Source of the DNA: Gigaspora rosea
Taxonomy: Eukaryota; Glomeromycota; Glomeromycetes; Diversisporales; Gigasporaceae
NCBI GenBank assembly: GCA_003550325.1
Contig: QKWP01000760.1
Span: 94,168-158,167, forward strand
Length of the DNA stretch: 64,000 nucleotides
Direction: 5' to 3'
The position numbers and the translations under genes were made by a program. This document shows, piece by piece, positions 10,372-22,111 of this stretch. The notes under the pieces were generated by a model. That model had not been told where the DNA came from, searched no databases, and saw only the letters and a program-made list of their open reading frames with translations. Every line of letters begins with the position of its first letter. The first letter of the stretch is position 1.

Positions 10372-11600
10372 GGGGTGTCACACGGATTAATCAATCTCAG
10401 CAACATTGATCAATTTACTATGATCAGATTTTTATCAAAGAAATTAGATAATTAATCGAATGTAAATTACTATTATTTATTGTGCAAGATTCTAAAAGTA
10501 TCACACAAATATTGCACTTATTTTTCCAATTTTTTTTTAATTGAAACCAGTTCGTCAGAACTGTTTCAAAATGGCTATGTTTGAATTTTCACTAAAGTTC
10601 TAATTATATTTCTATTATATTTTTAAGATAATTTTTTCGTCCTAATTAATAAATTTTCAAGTATCTATAAGACGAATGCTTAGAACCCACATATTAATAA
10701 AAAAAAAATGAAAACATAGCCGGCTTTATATAAATAACTAGTGAAAATTTCCAGGCGATTTAACGTCTAGATAATAAGTTGATACATTTTAAAATATTTA
10801 AAAGATCGATTTTTATATGAATTTAATAATATCCGATAGATTTAGGGTAAATTGTAATTAGTAATATCTGCGTGATAGAACAATAATATAATGTAAAGTC
10901 TATTATAAGAGGTTCAATCTGTAAAATCAAACTTTAACTTCTGATATTTCTTGAATAAAAACGATTGTGCTTAATAAACAACATTGTAGCGTCTTAACGA
11001 TGGTGATTGTAATCGCGAAGATTTGAGTCCGTGTAACATAAAAAATCTGCAATATGAAAAATTACATAGTTAGCTGACATAGTTTTGATCAATTAGTCCG
11101 TGTGACACTGGGTGCGCGGTATACTATGTAAATCAAAACTATATGTGGTATCATATAAAAATTTTTTTTAATAATACAAATTTTTAAATAGATGTACAGC
11201 CCTAATGGTTCGATAGTTTTGGATAAAACTTCACAAAGACAAGTATTACGTCCCTACAAACAAAGTTATAGAGCCATTTCTTTAATACAAAACTAAATTT
11301 ACCCCTTTCTTGCTACTTTTTTTTTTAAAAAAAACATGTAGCATATTACTGTACAGACCCCTCTTTTTGCTACTTTTTTTAAGAAAAAAAAACACGTAGC
11401 ATATACAGTTTTTTCATGTTTAAATAAATGAAATGATTCTATAGCCTTGTTTGTAGAGATGTAATACTAGTCTTTGCGAAAATTTATTCAAAACTATCAA
11501 ACCGTTAGGACAGTACATCTATTTAAAATTTGAAAAAAATTCGATAATAACTTTTTATATGATACCACGTATATCGCGCACCCCAGTGTGACACCCCAAT
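10372..11600. mobile_element. TIR element (GGGGTGTCACAC ends) with nested foldback
   Basis: The left end GGGGTGTCACACGGATTAAT matches the complement of the right end (GGGGTGTCACAC, then GGACTAATT once the nested element is removed). The 8-bp string GTAGTACT occurs at 10364-10371 and again at 11601-11608, offset by three bases from the right terminal repeat. That suggests a target duplication. The interior (10400-11090) is AT-rich with no gene. Confidence 0.6.
11109..11585. mobile_element. foldback element with ~200-bp inverted arms and 9-bp duplication
   Basis: The arms begin TGGGTGCGCGGTATAC and remain alignable for about 200 bp on each side (GTGGTATCATATAAAAA, AAATAGATGTAC, GATAGTTTTG). 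The 9-bp GTGTGACAC flanks it on both sides (11100-11108 and 11586-11594). Long arms plus a 9-bp duplication resemble Mutator-like (MULE) elements. It sits within the right terminal repeat of the 10372-11600 element. Confidence 0.7.
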
Positions 11601-11608
11601 GTAGTACT

Positions 11609-12683
11609 TACAGTACGTATCTGTAAGTACATACGTATATGTACTGTCCATATGATACAGGAAGATTAGTACATTGAAGATAAGCTAAATTCAATAGCTG
11701 TTTATTTTCAAAATTTTCGTAATACATCTGATTAAAAAAATTCTTAAAACACCAATTCTTTAGGGAGTATAATCAATTTATGAATTATAAAAACTATTGA
11801 TTGTAAAAGTTCTATTTAAACAATATGATCAAAATGATCAAAATTGATTCATTCTAATATCATACGTATAAAAAGTATAGAGAGTTTATTAATCAACGTA
11901 TTTTAAATAAGCTACGTATCCATGTCTATGAATATTTACTATTTAATTTATTTTATCGTATTAAGAAATGAGCATAAAAATTAGCATAAAGAATATTTAT
12001 TAATATAAGTAATCCATTTTAAGGCATTCGGTTTATTGTTACTTAGCAATTATTATTCATTACTTATATTATTATTTTTTTTATTATATAATTATGGCAT
12101 TTTACATTCTTACTAAATACTTCATAGATAGATTATTTTACTTATTACATTATTTTTTCTTGCTCACATGACATGTTCACGTTTTCATGTTCTTGTCATC
12201 TCGCTGATAACTGCGCCTCAGAAATCTACAAACTACCGTATTTGCGCGTAATAGTGCGCCGGGGCGTTATTTCGAGTAATGGCCCGAATTAAGCTTAATT
12301 TAGGACAAAATTCGAAATTACACCCCTGCGCGTTACTCATGTTCATTATGTTAAATTTTTTTTTCAAAAAAAATTGCTGTACATGATGTTACACAAAATG
12401 ACGTATAGCACCTGGAATCAACATTCAAAAAAACCATAAAAGGAAACGCATCACAATTACATTCGTATCATCCCTTGAGGTCATCTGATCTTCCAAATCT
12501 TGTCAATAATGATAGATCGTCACTTCTAAATAAATATTATAGAAATCAATCAATATAGAGATTTCTCAAGTTAACAGTTAATACAAACGCAAACGTAAAT
12601 TTATTTGGAATTACTACATACGTTCGTACATCATTTACTTGATACAGTAAATACAATATTACACACAAAATAATCTTGAGAAT
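11609..12683. other. intergenic upstream of the LRR gene
   Basis: AT-rich without a gene. It holds a short palindrome (GTACTTACAGTAC.. at 11605-11632) and an inverted repeat at about 12258-12335 (GGGGCGTTATTTCG against CGAAATTACACCCC). The latter is a GC-rich island in an AT-rich setting and probably a small element relic. The promoter of the LRR gene must lie here, but no clear TATA position is assigned. Confidence 0.5.
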
Positions 12684-14408
12684 ATGAATATGAGAAAGGA
12701 AGCACGTCAATATTTTAGGCAAGGCAAATTTTTTGAAGCATTAGAACTTTATGAAGAAATCATTGAAAATTGTGTGTATAATGACGAAGACCTAAAAATT
12801 GCTACAACGTGGGATCTTTCAGGAAAGTGCGGATTAGAAAATTTAAGCAACTTAATAAAAGTACTTCGCAAGAACTCTACGTTAACGTCTTTGGATCTTA
12901 GTTTTAATAATTTTGGATCAGAAGGTGGAAAGGCAATAGCGAATGCTCTTTGTGACAACACCACGTTGACTTCTTTGGAACTTAGAGAAAATAGACTTGG
13001 ATCAGAAGGAGGAAAAGTATTTGCAAATACACTTTGCAAGAACACTACGCTAACTTCTTTAGAACTTAGTTTTAATAATCTTAGATCAAAAGGAGCGAAG
13101 GCATTAGCTAATGCACTTTGTAAAAACATCACGCTAACTTCTTTGAATCTTTGGCGTAATTACCTTGGATCAGAAGAAGGAAAAGCGTTAGCAAATGCAC
13201 TTTGTAAAAACAATACTTTGAAAGATTTGCATCTTAATTTTAATAATCTAGGATTAGAAGGAGGAGAAGCTTTGGCAGATGCACTCTGCAAGAACACCGC
13301 ACTGACTTTTTTAGATCTTACTGATAATTATCTCGATTCAGAAGTAGGAAAAGCATTAGCATTTGCACTTTGTAATAATAACACACTAACTTCTTTAAGT
13401 CTTGATGAAAATAATATTGGATCAGAAGGAGTGAAAGCATTAGCAACCGCTCTTTGCAAAAACACCACGCTGACATCTTTGGATCTTCATAATAATAATA
13501 TTGGATCAGAAGGAGTAAAAGCATTAGCAAACGCTCTTTGCGAGAACGCTACGCTTACTTCTTTGAATCTTGCTGATAATAGTCTTGGATCAGAAGGAAT
13601 AAAAGCATTAGCGAATGCACTTTGTAATAATATCACGCTAACTACTTTAAGTCTTAGCGAAAATGCATTTGGATCAGAAGGAGTTAAAGCATTAGCAAAT
13701 GCACTTTGCAAGAACACTGGGTTGATATTTTTGAGTCTTCGCGAAAATGAACTTGGATCAGAAGAAGGAAAAGAATTAGCGAACGCTCTTTGCAAGAATA
13801 ATACTCTGAAAGAATTGTATCTCAGTTTTAATGACCTTGGATCAGAGTGGGGAGAAGCATTAGCCGATGCACTTTGCAAAAACAATACCCTAAGAGATTT
13901 AAACCTCCAAGGGAATAAACTTGGATCAAAAGGAGGAAAAGCAATTGCAAATGCACTTTACAAAAATACCACTCTAACTTCTTTAAATCTTGGTGAGAAT
14001 AATATTGGATCAGAAGGTGGAAAAGCAATAGCAAATGCGCTTTTCAAGAATACCACACTTAATGAATTAAATCTTGAAGAGAATAATCTTGGATTAGAAG
14101 GAGGGAAAGCGTTAGCAAATACTCTTTGCGAGAACGCCACGCTGACTTGTTTAACTCTTGGAGATAATGAACTTGGATTCGAAGGAGGGGAAGCATTAGC
14201 AAATGCACTTTCCCAGAACACGACACTGACTCATTTGGATATTTGGGGTAATAATATTGGATTTAGAGGAGCAAAAGCTTTAGCGAATGCACTTTACAAT
14301 AACATCACGTTAACTACTTTGAATTATTGGGATAATAGTCTTGGACCAGAAGGAGAAAAGGTGTTGGAAGAAGCAGTTTACAACAACCCTATATTGAATT
14401 TTAATTGA
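12684..14408 (+). CDS. leucine-rich repeat protein, ribonuclease-inhibitor type
   Basis: An intact 574-aa frame without introns. Residues 1-30 form one amphipathic TPR-like hairpin (ARQYFRQGKFFEALELYEEII). From about residue 60 to the end there are about 18 units of 28 residues with consensus NTTLTSLDLxxNxLGSEGGK followed by ALANALCK. This is the RI-like LRR subclass (as in NLRC3-type proteins) that folds as a horseshoe binding surface. There is no signal peptide, NACHT, kinase or transmembrane segment, so it is probably a cytosolic binding or scaffold protein. Near-identical repeats at the DNA level make unequal exchange likely and also generate long spurious antisense frames. The start is the first ATG; a second (MRKEA) lies two codons on. 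Eroded repeat units follow the stop. Confidence 0.9.
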   Translation: MNMRKEARQYFRQGKFFEALELYEEIIENCVYNDEDLKIATTWDLSGKCGLENLSNLIKVLRKNSTLTSLDLSFNNFGSEGGKAIANALCDNTTLTSLELRENRLGSEGGKVFANTLCKNTTLTSLELSFNNLRSKGAKALANALCKNITLTSLNLWRNYLGSEEGKALANALCKNNTLKDLHLNFNNLGLEGGEALADALCKNTALTFLDLTDNYLDSEVGKALAFALCNNNTLTSLSLDENNIGSEGVKALATALCKNTTLTSLDLHNNNIGSEGVKALANALCENATLTSLNLADNSLGSEGIKALANALCNNITLTTLSLSENAFGSEGVKALANALCKNTGLIFLSLRENELGSEEGKELANALCKNNTLKELYLSFNDLGSEWGEALADALCKNNTLRDLNLQGNKLGSKGGKAIANALYKNTTLTSLNLGENNIGSEGGKAIANALFKNTTLNELNLEENNLGLEGGKALANTLCENATLTCLTLGDNELGFEGGEALANALSQNTTLTHLDIWGNNIGFRGAKALANALYNNITLTTLNYWDNSLGPEGEKVLEEAVYNNPILNFN

Positions 14409-15433
14409 ATCATAAGAAGCAAAAACATTATAGTAACAGATGCATTATACAAGACCAACACTTTGAGAATTTTGAATCTTATTAATAAATCGGCGGCATT
14501 TTTAGACTGGCCTTAATTCTTAGCTTTAAAGTTTTGAAATGTCCTTAAATTTTAGTACTTTAATAAGATCCTAAAAAAAAAAATCAATTTGCTTTCTATT
14601 ATAGATTTTGTCTTAAATCGTAATTTATAAAAATTACGAATCATTGAAATCTTTATATGCTTAAACTCTAAGGTCCACAACAAGTTTCTAAATTCAAGAT
14701 TTATTATAATTGTAATTAATGTTTCGAACGAAAGCTAATTATTTCGTCAAATACGATATTCAGCCCGAAAAATCCAAAATTGTCCACAACTACTAATAAT
14801 TATTGGCGCAGTAGTATCGTCTCCGAGTCTAATGGTAACTAACTAGTTATGTGAGATTTGATTTCTGATCGATCGTTAAATCCGAAACATTTCGGAATAA
14901 AAAATTTCGTCCGAAAAATTAATTGTACATATCCATGAAAAATAAACCAAAATTATACGGAAATTGCTTAGTTTTGTTTGATGTAGTGTTTAACTTTTTT
15001 TTTCTGATTTATTTTTATTAATAAACTATAAGTTAACTTTTAAAATTTTAGAATAAGGAGGCGAAGCATTAGTTAATTTTAAGCTGGTTGTATAATTCTC
15101 TCTATTGAAGATTTATTACTGATTATAATCACAAATCAATAATAGTCTTTTCTAATCTTTTTTTTTTTTTTTTAATCATTAAAAAATTTTATTTTACAAA
15201 AAAATTAAAAAAAAAATTAGTAATAATCCATGACATACTGTGCTGGATAAAACGTCTTTAAATTTTTCAAAGGTTGTGTAAATCTCGAATCGAATGGTAA
15301 CATAATCATTCGATTCTGATCAATAGATCTCAATAGAACATGAAAAATATTATGTGCGCCATAATTGGTATATGCATTATAATTTAACTTTTTTAATTTG
15401 CATATTGTAATTAACGATATCTTATGATCTAGT
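14409..15433. other. LRR remnants and AT-rich intergenic DNA
   Basis: Directly after the LRR stop, 14412-14480 still resembles a repeat unit (GAAGCAAAAACATT, GATGCATTATACAAG, TTTGAGAATTTTGAATCTT) but has several stops. A second scrap lies at about 15055-15085 (AAGGAGGCGAAGCATTAGTT). The gene has evidently lost C-terminal units. A half copy of the hairpin repeat (CGAATCGAATGG) lies at about 15285. The rest is AT-rich with long T and A runs. Confidence 0.6.
14808..14880 (+). ncRNA. possible tRNA-derived relic
   Basis: TGGCGCAGTAGTATCGT resembles a tRNA A-box region, and about 45 bp on AGATTTGATTTC resembles a degenerate B box. No paired acceptor stem is seen, so at best this is a tRNA pseudogene or SINE head. 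Confidence 0.25.
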
Positions 15434-15516
15434 GATCAGAATTAAACGATTTTGGTACCATTCGATTCGTCTTGATGAGACGAATCGAATGGTACCAAAA
15501 TCATTCGATTCTGATC
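15434..15516. repeat. 85-bp near-perfect hairpin repeat, copy 1
   Basis: The palindrome runs from GATCAGAAT through TTTTGGTACCATTCGATTCG to its complement ending ATTCTGATC. Further copies occur at 25921-25974 (half), 26443-26524 and 26625-26709. It is non-coding and is a MITE or foldback family. Confidence 0.8.
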
Positions 15517-16618
15517 GATATATCAAGTATTAAATAGCTAAAATACTTAACTGCGTCATAATACCCATGTCTACCTTACATTATACACAAAAATTGGTGA
15601 TGATATTGTAGCTGCTAAATCTTATTATACTAAAGGTATAAGGACCACCTTGAAATAGTTTTTGCCAATGAAGAGAGACAAGAGCATTGTGTTGTAGAAT
15701 GGATTGCACTTTTTAGACAATCCATTTTAAGTTATATACCTACAAACTTGAAAAGCACTTCCCTAACAATAAAGTTAAGAAATGTTCCATTAGGGAATAA
15801 TACAAACCACATCAAAGAGGCATTTAAGCCTTATGGAGTAATCAAATCTATTAAACCATTAGTATATGAAGATACACCTATTTGTTCAAACCAGTGGCTA
15901 TTAATACATGACACAACCAATAATCCAGAAATTGAACAAAAAATACTGCAGCATACAAGTGTATAAGAACAAAAAGTTTTGACAGAATGGAAATCAGCAC
16001 TAAAGGTATGCTTTTACTGTGACCAAGCTAGTCATATTAAGAAAAAGTATGTATAGCACAAGAAAGCAATAGAAATCAAATGGCACTATAGAAATCTCAA
16101 AGAGGCTAAACAAAGCAAAATAAATATATCACATGGCACAATTATAAGTGCAAATAACCCATATATCACTACAATTAGTAATGAAACAAATAATGCCAAT
16201 AATAGTGAAAGAGACTTAACGGATCCAGATCTGGTGATGAGCGATAAAGAAAATCTAGAAGATCTAATAGAGGCAGAAAAGCACAAAGGTAAAGATATAG
16301 AAACAGTGAAAAGTAGTAACTTGGCAACACCACTAGAGGATAAATTGACAAACGAACTAGAAGTGAATAGAATAGAAGAAGTGAGCGAAATTGCAAACTC
16401 AGAGGATACAGAGCTAGAAGCTACTGCAAATACAAAGACAGATGATGAAGGCTTCATTGAGGTCTCATATGACCAAATATAATAGTATAAAGATAGCTAC
16501 CTTAATGTTAAAGGGTTAAACAATTGAAAAAATATCAAGAAACACTAATACTACTTAAGACTTATAGAATAGATTTAATTATGCTGCAAGAAACCTAAAT
16601 AATATATAAATGCAGGAG

Positions 16619-16999
16619 TTCTTTAAGGGTAGGGTAAATGTAGATTATTTTTAATAGTGATCACGTTGTGATTATATGAAATCTGGTAATCAACCAATCA
16701 TGATTGTAAGCAAAATAGATTTAACCAATCTGAATTAATCATTTTGTAAACTAGAGAAAATTTGAGCCAACCTGGAAAACTTTATGACATATAGAAGTAT
16801 AATTTTTCAAATACTATATTTATTAAAATTTTACTATTATAAAAATAGTATTTTGTACTATATATTATAAAATTTTTGGCTAAATTAATAACAACTATAA
16901 AAAGTTTTATTTGTAGCACATCTTTATTTTCTATACAAATTTCATTGTATTACTAAAATCATATGATAAATGATCTACATTCACTTTACTTTTAAAGAA
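16619..16999. mobile_element. MITE inside LINE ORF2
   Basis: The left end TTCTTTAAGGGTAGGGTAAA, then TGTAGAT, matches the complement of the right end (TTCTTTAAAAGTAAAGTGAA, then TGTAGAT). The endonuclease frame stops at the insertion, and ORF2-like sequence resumes near 17000. No clear target duplication. Confidence 0.6.
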
Positions 17000-19900
17000 A
17001 TGTGGATATACATCTATTTGGCTAGCAAAAATAGCACTTCTAGCAAAGAATGATGAAATTATATTTAAAAAAGTAAAAGAGTTATTCGAAGGAAGAATAT
17101 TTAAAGCACAATTCTTTTTTAGACAACACCAATTTCAGGTCACAAATGTGTATGCCATCCTACAATAGAGTATAGAGCAAGGTTCTTTAATGCATAGAGT
17201 TCTACAAAGAAAAAATGTGCAGTTAATATTTTGCAGGTTTACTTTAATACCAATATGAACCCGAGAGTTAATAGAATTAGTCAAGCTCTCTCACATAGCA
17301 ATCCTTCTAAATAGAAACTCAAAGAAATGATGGAAGGGATGACAGATACAGCTATAGTTGCGAATCAGTCTCTATTTATCACATTTACCAAAAGACAAGA
17401 GGTCAAAATCTAATGGCTACAAGACTCAACTATATATTTGTAGAGGATCAATATACTCAATATTGTGAAATGACATTTACAAATTTGGAAATTCTGATCA
17501 TTTATGGTTATGAGTGAGTTAAGCTTTGAAAAAATATTAGTTATATAGTATACCGGCGGTTGAAAACCAAAATTCTACAAAATAATTGAGTGCATAATGA
17601 GATTATTAATGAATTAAAAATGGTACAAAGTCAAAAAAATTGGGATATTTATAAGAATTAAATACAGGCAATAGTAAGGATAACAGAACTCCCCAAGGTG
17701 CCAGAATGTATTATTAATAAATTAACAAAAGAATTGCAAGTTAGAAAGTAGAATTGCGAGTGACTATAATCTAGATGATCTACAAATAGTGGTTGAGAAA
17801 TTAAAAGTTATTTTTCAGAAACAGCTTACAGAACTAGCAAATAAGTGGCAAATCAGTCCAAAGCTAGATGGATCGAAATCAGGGAGAAATCAACCAAGTA
17901 CTTCTTTAATCGAAACAAAATAAGGCATTCAACATTTGCTACCAAAAAAATTAAAATCCCAGAATAACCTTCTTAGCAATACTATGAGAAAATATACCAA
18001 CCTGATCTAATTAATTTTGGAACTAATAGAATATCTTCCAACTGTAGCTCCCATTGGACAACAAAAACCTAACAAAGCACATCTCTAGAGAGGAAATTGT
18101 ACAAGTAATTAGGAATCTTCCAAAAATTAAGACCCAGGTTCAGACAGAATTATGTATGAATTTTATAAAGAAATAGAAGAAGAAGGTAGTGCTGCCTTGG
18201 AAAAATCTTTAATGATGTATTAATTACAGGAGAAATGCCAAACTCCTGGTACAAGAATATGATAACACTAATTCCAAAGAAATTGACAAGGCTTGAAGAA
18301 ATCAATAATTGGAGGCCAATCTCACTAACGAATAGCGACATTAAGATTTTTATGAAATTATTGTCAATAGACTTAAAAAAGTATTAGAAAGAATAAATTT
18401 TGATCCTATCTATGTCAACTAATAAAAAATTATTTTTAGAACAAAAGGTTTATATTATGAATACAGGATTAATTTCAGAGCCTTTTAGAATTCAGAGAGG
18501 GATGCAGCATGGAGATCCACTGTCTCTCCTTCTTTATATTCTCGCATTTGAATTTTTTTTAAGGTCAGCAAGTCAAAAGCTTCAAGGGATTCAGGTACAA
18601 AAGCATAAATTCAAAGTTGTAGCATATGCAGACGATTTAACAATTGGAATAGCATTACAGGATAAATAGAGAAGTATTGCAGAGCTTATTCAAAATTATG
18701 AATTGGCCTCAAATGCCAGAGTTAATAAAAGTAAGTCAGTCTCAATCTTTCTAACCCAGGGTGCTAAAAATGTTGATCATAATGAGCTGCAGGGTTTCAA
18801 AGTCCTAAAAAATGATGAGACAATAAAGATTCTGGGTTATAAATTAGACCATAATGGAGACCTGAATAAAGAAGTATGGCCAAACTTAGTTAAAAAAATC
18901 AAAAATATGGTAAAACAAATGTCTAACCAAAACCTATCATTCAAGGGAAGAATTGTCATAGCCAAAGTACTATTTATCTCCTGTATTTGGTACTTAGTAT
19001 ACGTGGCCCCTCCAACAAGAAATTTCTATCTGAAATTAATAACCTTCTAATAGAATGGATTAAAAATAAGCTAGACTTCTACCTAGATTCTCAATTTTTC
19101 AACAAAGTTGAAAGTATAGTGGACTTGCAGCCCAAATTTTAAAGGATATGATCGATGCAAAACTGCTCTCAGTTTGGATAAAATTGCTTACAAGTAAAAA
19201 ATTATGGGCAAAAGCTAAAAGAGAAGCAATTGAAATGGCATTACAATATAAAAGACAAGTTACACCTAAAGCTGCACTTAACTCAATTCCTTGCAAAAGT
19301 CGGGCATGGCCAGACAGGTGGAAGCCATACTTGAATGCGTGGAAAAGAGTGGAAGGTAAAATAATCTCAATTTCTAGAAACTGGCCCTGGCAGCACAAAG
19401 ACATTAAATTGGCAGGCATGACAGGCACAGAAGTTGAAGTTTAGAAAACAGTAGAATTTCTGAGAGAGAAATCTCTATCACCTACATTATCACAAAGAAA
19501 TGTAACACTAAAGAGTCTGAAACTCATCTTTGAAAATGGATGTTGATTAAATGGGTTAATAACAAACATAGGGATGTTTTTTGGTGTCTACACCACAAAG
19601 CCCTTCCCTTGGGCTACCGATTAATACACATAATTCAAGATGATAATGTAGATTGCTCAGAATGTCCAGGGGAACTTCAAACCCTTGACCATTTTGTTCT
19701 AGAATGTAGGATTGCCAAAACAGTGTGGAAAATCGCATACGAGATGATAAAGGGATAAAGGGGTCAGAGATGGAAAGTCCACCAAGTAGTTGGGAAGAAA
19801 TTATTACGGCCTCAAACATACAAAATGAAGCAAAAAAAAGCATTGCAAGATGGGTCCACATCACTGCAGTATACGAGATTTGGTACTGTTATACACAGGC

Positions 19901-20144
19901 TAGATAGGGTGGCACAATCATTCCAGACCCAATACTGCCCTACGTAATTAAAAACAGAATTAAGAATGAAATAGAATGAAATAAGGGTTCTAGGCTCCAA
20001 ATGGAGCAACAATAACAAAACCAGAGAAACCCTATATAAGGGTTTAATAGCAAACAATTGGAAAATAGACAAATGCATCATATGTAAATATATTATATAG
20101 GTATTAAATAAATTACGCCTCCCGGCGTCCCTTCATTGAAATGG

Positions 20145-20148
<4 letters not shown>

Positions 20149-20212
<64 letters not shown>
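20149..20212 (+). repeat. 64-base A tail of the LINE
   Basis: An uninterrupted A run marking the 3' end of the non-LTR element, right after GAAATGGTTGT. Confidence 0.9.
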
Positions 20213-20213
<1 letters not shown>

Positions 20214-20882
20214 GGTTTTTAAATAATGATAGTTCATTATACTATATCTTTTTATCCTGTAACTTAGTAAAACTATAATAATTTTCCACCATAAATCTTA
20301 ACATTTAAATGAACTAGTTAAACATACGAAAGCGATACTTGATCAAATCTAAGAAAGGCTAAATTTCGTCATGCTATTTCGATTACTATAATTGCTTCTA
20401 AGTTGATACTTGAGAACGCCCTATATTTCTAAAAATTAATCCCTGTAAAAAAAAGTTAACATAAACTTTCCATAACTTTCAATATATAAATTACACATTT
20501 TTTTTCGTTTAAATTACTAAATACTGTAAAAACATTCGTGTTTTTTTTCCATAAATGTCACATTTTAACAGAATAATTTTAATAAAATAATGGTGATTAT
20601 TCAAAAATTTTATTGAACCTATGCGATAATAAAGTAAAAATTAGACTAATTTACTATAATAAAAAGAGAAAAAATGGGATAAATAAATATGGGAACTTTA
20701 CTGAAATTTTATGATAATCTTCATAGAAAAAAGTTGGAACTTTTTTATACTACTGAAAATTATTTACAAAAATAAAATTATATAATAATCTCATTATGTA
20801 TCAGAATCTTGCACATTATATTCAAAAATTTTCTGACATTATGACTTCAAAGGCATAAACGTTTGCAAGCTTGTACAATCGG
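20213..20882. other. intergenic, AT-rich
   Basis: Low-complexity AT-rich sequence with T and A runs. No gene or repeat recognised. Confidence 0.6.
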
Positions 20883-21785
20883 TCAATTTGATAAAACTAC
20901 TTGTGCGATATAAGGCATAACCTCATAAATAAAATCTTTTGAATCATTTTCATTATGGTTTTTAGACAAACCAGATCCGAGATGTAAAGATTGCATATTA
21001 TTATTGTTGCCTTTTTGCTGCAAAATATTACCACCGTGAAAGTCGGCATGAATATACACTACATTATGAATATAATAATTATCATATGAAGTATCGAGTA
21101 ATGGCTTTAATTTGATCATCTAAGTAAGATCTTGAAACTTTACTTCTAAAACTTATAAAAATTTCCATAATCTGCATATTGAAATACTATCAAAAAATAA
21201 TTATCCTCGCTATTTTGAGTTAATACATACCGTATTTATCGGACGTGGGTAGCTCCCATGGCGTGTACCCTCTACCAGTTTTAAGAGCTGGACGGTGATT
21301 TATACCCGAGGCACATAAGTATGGTAAATATAGTAAAATATATTGTTTCAATATAGTGTAGAAGTACGTGGTACAAAGATTGAGATATGTAAATACCGGG
21401 GTATCCACGACCGATAAATATGGTAAGATTACTAACATACGAATTACATTTTACATAACTGTCAAACTTTACATTAATCAAACGAATTATCATAGTTAAT
21501 TATTTATTTGACAAATTGTTGAATAAATAACTATTTAATTCACTTCTTTTAGAGAACTAAATAAGGTCTTGAATGCAACGAGCAATTCTTTAACATTGGA
21601 TAATCTATTAAATAGAATACATTCAATCACATCTTCATATGCTAAGACTCTATGTTGGAACGTTTTCATTCAATTGTCAATATCCTATATTTCAAATTGT
21701 CTATCTTGCTGCTATATCTGGATCGCATAATAGACACCATGCTTTATTCGTGTTATTTTCATTACTATGTGCACAATTGAGCGCC
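20883..21785 (-). pseudogene. TKL-type kinase relic
   Basis: Minus-strand pieces in the expected order match the kinase at 4575-6092: the head NTNKAWCLLCDPDIA (about 21750), VIECILFNRLSNVKE and VAFKTL (21550-21640), the hinge FQYADYGNFYKF (about 21160-21190), YIHADFHGGNIL (about 21040) and YGV/EVMPYIAQVVL at the end. The P-loop is gone, DFG reads GSG, the C-lobe after APE is absent, and there are several stops and frame changes. A TA-flanked MITE (21230-21423) lies between the N-lobe and the hinge. Confidence 0.8.
21230..21423. mobile_element. TA-flanked MITE in the kinase relic
   Basis: The ends CCGTATTTATCGGACGTGG and the complement of CCATATTTATCGGTCGTGG are flanked by TA on both sides (21228-21229 and 21424-21425). 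194 bp, non-coding, Tc1/mariner-type by target. Confidence 0.75.
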
Positions 21786-22111
21786 AAGATTTTTAATTAT
21801 GTTCTGGATCTTCAACTTGAATTGGATATTTTGAAGCTTGTAAAATGCATTAATCAACTTAAAAAAGTTACAATAGGCTAGATGAAAATTAAATTTTCAA
21901 AAGAATACGTACACTATATTATATATAACGGAACGATATTATAACAAAATAAAGGCTCATATCTTTACAATTTTATGTAGGAATGAAAATAAGAGACAAA
22001 TATAAGAAATCTTCCCGTGATAACAAACTCATCATTTTATAAAATAAAAATGAATTTAATCAAGCTCTATATTTAATCTATATTTAATCTATATTTAATC
22101 TATATTTAATG
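21786..22111. other. intergenic with short ATATTTAATCT repeats
   Basis: AT-rich spacer. At about 22066-22110 an 11-bp word (ATATTTAATCT) is repeated four times, just beyond the end of the TPR pseudogene. Confidence 0.55.

Larger units (their letters stand above)
15590..20212 (+). mobile_element. non-LTR retrotransposon (LINE), heavily decayed
   Basis: ORF1 (about 15660-16060) has an RRM-like segment (LTIKLRNVPLGNNTNHIKEAF) and a CCHC knuckle whose last Cys is now Tyr (CFYCDQASHIKKKY). ORF2 begins near 16490 with endonuclease residues (LNVKGLNN, then IDLIMLQET), then continues in pieces. Reverse transcriptase motifs RGMQHGDPLS (about 18495) and AYADDLT (about 18620) are clear, as is a C-terminal Cys/His motif (CSECPGELQTLDHFVLEC, about 19655). 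Many stops and shifts break the frames, and a MITE sits in ORF2. The 3' end is a run of 64 A (20149-20212). The 5' edge is uncertain and no target duplication was found. Retrotransposition would require proteins from another copy. Confidence 0.85.

Noticed and set aside
12749-14221. Long antisense and alternate-frame open frames across the LRR gene
   Set aside because: They repeat with the 28-residue LRR period and have biased composition; they are shadows of the repeat.
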